Shown piece after piece: positions 6,352 to 8,842 of a stretch of DNA of 8,842 nucleotides. The DNA lies in assembly GCA_028701945.1 (NCBI GenBank), contig JAQVPT010000140.1:1-8842 (forward strand), given 5' to 3'. The translations under genes were made by a program, and so were the position numbers. The notes under the pieces were generated by a model. The model saw nothing but the letters and a program-made list of their open reading frames with translations. It was not told the DNA's origin and searched no databases. Position 1 is the stretch's first letter, and every line of letters begins with the position of its first letter. Origin of the DNA: Bacteroidales bacterium. GTDB taxonomy: Bacteria; Bacteroidota; Bacteroidia; Bacteroidales; ML635J-15.

Positions 6352-8842
6352 ATGAAAAAACTCGTTATTATACTTGTCTTTTTACCAATTTACACCTTAG
6401 TATATTCTCAAAAAGACGTTGCTCCAGAAGAACTAATGCAAACAGAATTAAGCCTCAAGCAAAAAATTGAACTTGCAAGTTTACCTGAGTTAAAATTACC
6501 TAAAAATTATAGAAATAAATCTACACCTTACGAAGTCGATAATACAACACAATCCTGTTATTCGGGTTTGTTTTTGCAGTCGAATTTAAGCTGCGGTCAG
6601 GTAGCATGTGTAGCAAATGGATTTGCTTATGAGATAAACAGACTTAGAGGACTTGACGGCAGCATTACTGCAAATAAATATCCTACACATTTTACCTGGA
6701 ATTGGGAAAATGGAGGTTTTGGATACCGTGGTGCAAGTTACTTTCATAGTCTGCTAGTATTAAAGGCAGTAGGAAATCCCAACATGGAAGTTTATGGAGG
6801 CACGCATAATTTTGGCGGCGGAACTCGTTTTATGTCGGGATACGATGCGTATTACGAAGCAATGCACAACCGGCTTAGCAAGGCTTATGGCATTAATTGT
6901 GCAGACGAAGAAGGAATACTTACTTTAAAACACTGGATAAATGACCATCTTGATGGATCTGATGTTGGTGGAATGGCATTCTTTTATTCGCAATATCAAA
7001 ATCCTGGAACCACATTACCAGCTGGAACCGAACATGAAGGTGATAAGGTAATTACATCTTGGTACACAGGAGCTGGTCATGCAATGACAATAACAGGATA
7101 TAACGACTCAATACGCTGGGACTATAATGGAGACGGGCAATATACCAATCATCTTGATCTTAACAACGACGGAATTATTGATGTTAGAGACTGGGAAGTT
7201 GGAGGTTTTAAAATGAGTAATGGTTATAGTAGCCCTTATAATGGTTGGATGATGTACCGTACTTTGGCACTAGCTCCTGATGCAGGAGGAATCTGGAATA
7301 ATACCGTAAACGTACTTTATGCTATTAAAGAATACTCTCCAATGCTGACGTATAAAGTAAATCTTTATTACACAAAAAGAGAACGAATAAAAATAATGAC
7401 AGGTTTTAGCACAAATATTTCCGCAAGTGAACCTGACTATTATATGAGCTTTCCGATTTTCGATTATCAAGGAGCTGGACATGCTATGCAAGGCGATTCC
7501 GCAGATTTATTAATGTCATTAGAGTCTGCACGACATATCGAATTTGGTCTCGATGTTACTCCATTTTTAAATATTATTGAACCTGGTACACCCTGCAAAT
7601 TCTTTTTTCAAGTTTTAGAGAATGATACTTCCGGCACAGGAGTTGGAGAAATTATACGTTTTTCGGTGATTGACTATTCTTCAGGCAGTCCAGTTGAGCA
7701 TTTATCACCACAAGAAAACGAAGAAATAATTCAAAATGGCATAACAAGTGTTAGCGTACAACACACACCTACATTTGCTAAACCCGAAATTACTACTAAT
7801 ACTCTCCCTAATGCAAATGTTTATCATCAATACTCACAACAAATGCAAGCTCAAACAGGAAAGCCTCCATATCGCTGGGAGTTTGATGTCGATTATCAGA
7901 TGAGTACAAGTGCAGCCTTGCCAATATCCACACAAGCCTTAAGTGGCACTTATATTAACCTACCTTTTGAATTCCAATTCTATGATGAAACTTATTCTGG
8001 GTTTTATCTTAGTAACAGAGGATATATTGATTTCTCTGGCGAAACATACACTTTACCATATAATAATAATAATGATCTAAGTTTCAATTCTGTAAGTTTC
8101 ATGAACAGAAAATGCATTGCTGGTTTCTTTTCAAATACGACTTGCACTACATATTACACGTCAAATCCAAACTACTATATTGTTAGATGGGTAGGAACAG
8201 GTATTGATACTTCAGTTAAAATTGAAAGTAACGGAAAAATTACAATTTATTATCATAACTGTTCACCAACAAATACTGTAGTGTGGACTTCGGGCTTATC
8301 ATCTGGTAATCTAACAAATTTCAGTTTAACACCTAATAGTGGTGGAGTCGAAGATATCACATCGCTTGGATATGAGTTTGTGCCAATGAGCGTACCAGAA
8401 ATTTTTACACTTTCAGAAGACGGAATATTGTCAGGCATACCAACAGAAGAAATCTTGGCATATTCTTTAAACTTTAAAGTAACTGATGCCAAAGGAATGA
8501 TTGATAGAAAAACCATACCAATATCTACCGAAGGATTGATAATAAATCACAGTATTACCACTGCTAACAATAATACAATAGAATGGGGAGAAAATGTTGA
8601 TTTGAATTTGATACTACGCAATGCTACCGAAACTGCTATGACAAATCTAAGCATTTCTATAACTTGCGAGAACACTGATGTAACAATCGTTGACGCAAAT
8701 GAACTTGTCGGAACATTAAACTCTCTACAGGAATTGTCAATTAATCCTGCTTTTAATTTTAATCTGAATTTCAATTTTTATAACGAACAGGAAATTATAT
8801 TACATCTGACAGCAACTTGTGACCAAAACACATGGGAAATAG
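6352..8842 (+). CDS. Secreted papain-fold peptidase, tandem paralogue (3' end outside window)
   Basis: Open for 830 codons with no stop before the window ends. It starts at an ATG 9 bases after the previous stop, with no terminator between, so the two are probably co-transcribed. Residues 1-19 are a signal peptide (MKKLVIILVF..., cleavage near VYS-Q). A papain-like domain follows at about 45-305: Gln76 and Cys81 (LQSNLSCGQVA), then His243 (GHAMTITGYND) and Asn290 (MSNGYS), giving a full Gln-Cys-His-Asn set. Twin calcium loops are at 257-282. A beta domain (about 310-445) matches its neighbour in order, e.g. PMLTYKVNLYYTKRERI and FGLDVTPFL. Ig-like strands at 478-512 and about 683-720 enclose an FPF-type beta-sandwich (about 524-665). 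From 728 on, EWGENVDLNLILRNATETA suggests an Ig/CARDB-like domain as seen in many T9SS cargo proteins. A sorting domain probably follows beyond the edge, but this is not seen. Substrate unknown. Confidence 0.83.
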   Translation, partial: MKKLVIILVFLPIYTLVYSQKDVAPEELMQTELSLKQKIELASLPELKLPKNYRNKSTPYEVDNTTQSCYSGLFLQSNLSCGQVACVANGFAYEINRLRGLDGSITANKYPTHFTWNWENGGFGYRGASYFHSLLVLKAVGNPNMEVYGGTHNFGGGTRFMSGYDAYYEAMHNRLSKAYGINCADEEGILTLKHWINDHLDGSDVGGMAFFYSQYQNPGTTLPAGTEHEGDKVITSWYTGAGHAMTITGYNDSIRWDYNGDGQYTNHLDLNNDGIIDVRDWEVGGFKMSNGYSSPYNGWMMYRTLALAPDAGGIWNNTVNVLYAIKEYSPMLTYKVNLYYTKRERIKIMTGFSTNISASEPDYYMSFPIFDYQGAGHAMQGDSADLLMSLESARHIEFGLDVTPFLNIIEPGTPCKFFFQVLENDTSGTGVGEIIRFSVIDYSSGSPVEHLSPQENEEIIQNGITSVSVQHTPTFAKPEITTNTLPNANVYHQYSQQMQAQTGKPPYRWEFDVDYQMSTSAALPISTQALSGTYINLPFEFQFYDETYSGFYLSNRGYIDFSGETYTLPYNNNNDLSFNSVSFMNRKCIAGFFSNTTCTTYYTSNPNYYIVRWVGTGIDTSVKIESNGKITIYYHNCSPTNTVVWTSGLSSGNLTNFSLTPNSGGVEDITSLGYEFVPMSVPEIFTLSEDGILSGIPTEEILAYSLNFKVTDAKGMIDRKTIPISTEGLIINHSITTANNNTIEWGENVDLNLILRNATETAMTNLSISITCENTDVTIVDANELVGTLNSLQELSINPAFNFNLNFNFYNEQEIILHLTATCDQNTWEI
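7120..7197 (+). other. Twin EF-hand/dockerin-like calcium loops (second peptidase)
   Basis: Encodes residues 257-282, with DYNGDGQYTN followed by DLNNDGIIDVRDWE. Twenty of 26 residues equal the block in the first peptidase, clearly more than in the C-terminal parts of the two proteins. The spacing from the catalytic His (14 residues) is the same in both. Confidence 0.75.

Noticed and set aside
7270..8774. Three minus-strand open frames (7270-7491, 8253-8516, 8547-8774)
   Set aside because: All are antisense to the second peptidase frame, which is open across the whole stretch and has clear domains.
8746..8784. FNFNLNFNFYN stretch in the second peptidase as a repeat or aggregation motif
   Set aside because: It is short and alternates polar and hydrophobic residues as an ordinary beta strand would; the DNA shows no exact repeat.

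Overview
The window looks chromosomal and comes from a Bacteroidota bacterium. Support for this: AT-rich DNA, no Shine-Dalgarno sequences before the genes, promoter boxes of the Bacteroidota type (TAnnTTTG), a C-terminal type IX secretion (T9SS) sorting domain on one secreted protein, and an OmpA-family protein of a Bacteroidota flavour. I cannot place it below phylum.

Layout. Positions 1-111 (minus strand) hold the start of a serine-hydrolase-like (beta-lactamase family) reading frame that has no usable start codon and looks broken. Next comes a compact minus-strand tRNA unit: a -7 box, tRNA-Arg(CCT) and a hairpin terminator. A plus-strand gene diverges from it (342-1235) and encodes a secreted or periplasmic protein with two OmpA-like domains. 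The 477-bp gap between that gene and convergent uvrB is not empty. It holds an 8-bp tandem repeat array just after the OmpA stop codon, an AT-rich hairpin, the decayed N-terminus of an AAA+ ATPase (Walker A still readable, one frameshift, one nonsense codon), and a 7-bp tandem repeat array touching the uvrB stop codon. uvrB (1713-3722, minus) is intact and ordinary.

Divergent from uvrB is the most interesting part: two tandem paralogous genes 9 bp apart, probably one operon (3895-6342, and 6352 running off the end at 8842). Both encode large exported proteins with a papain-fold cysteine peptidase domain. A pair of dockerin/EF-hand-like calcium loops lies between the catalytic His and the Asn position. 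After the peptidase come a shared beta domain, then an Ig-like (He_PIG-type) domain that appears split by an inserted 'FPF' beta-sandwich. The first protein ends in a T9SS sorting domain; the second has a further Ig/CARDB-like domain and its end lies outside the window. From the Cys to the Asn position the two proteins align without gaps (Cys to His 162 residues, His to first calcium loop 14, His to Asn site 47). The first has Glu where the second has Asn, so the pair may differ in activity.

The peptidases are inferred to be exported by Sec, moved across the outer membrane by T9SS, and anchored or released at the cell surface. Nothing ties them functionally to uvrB or the OmpA-like gene.
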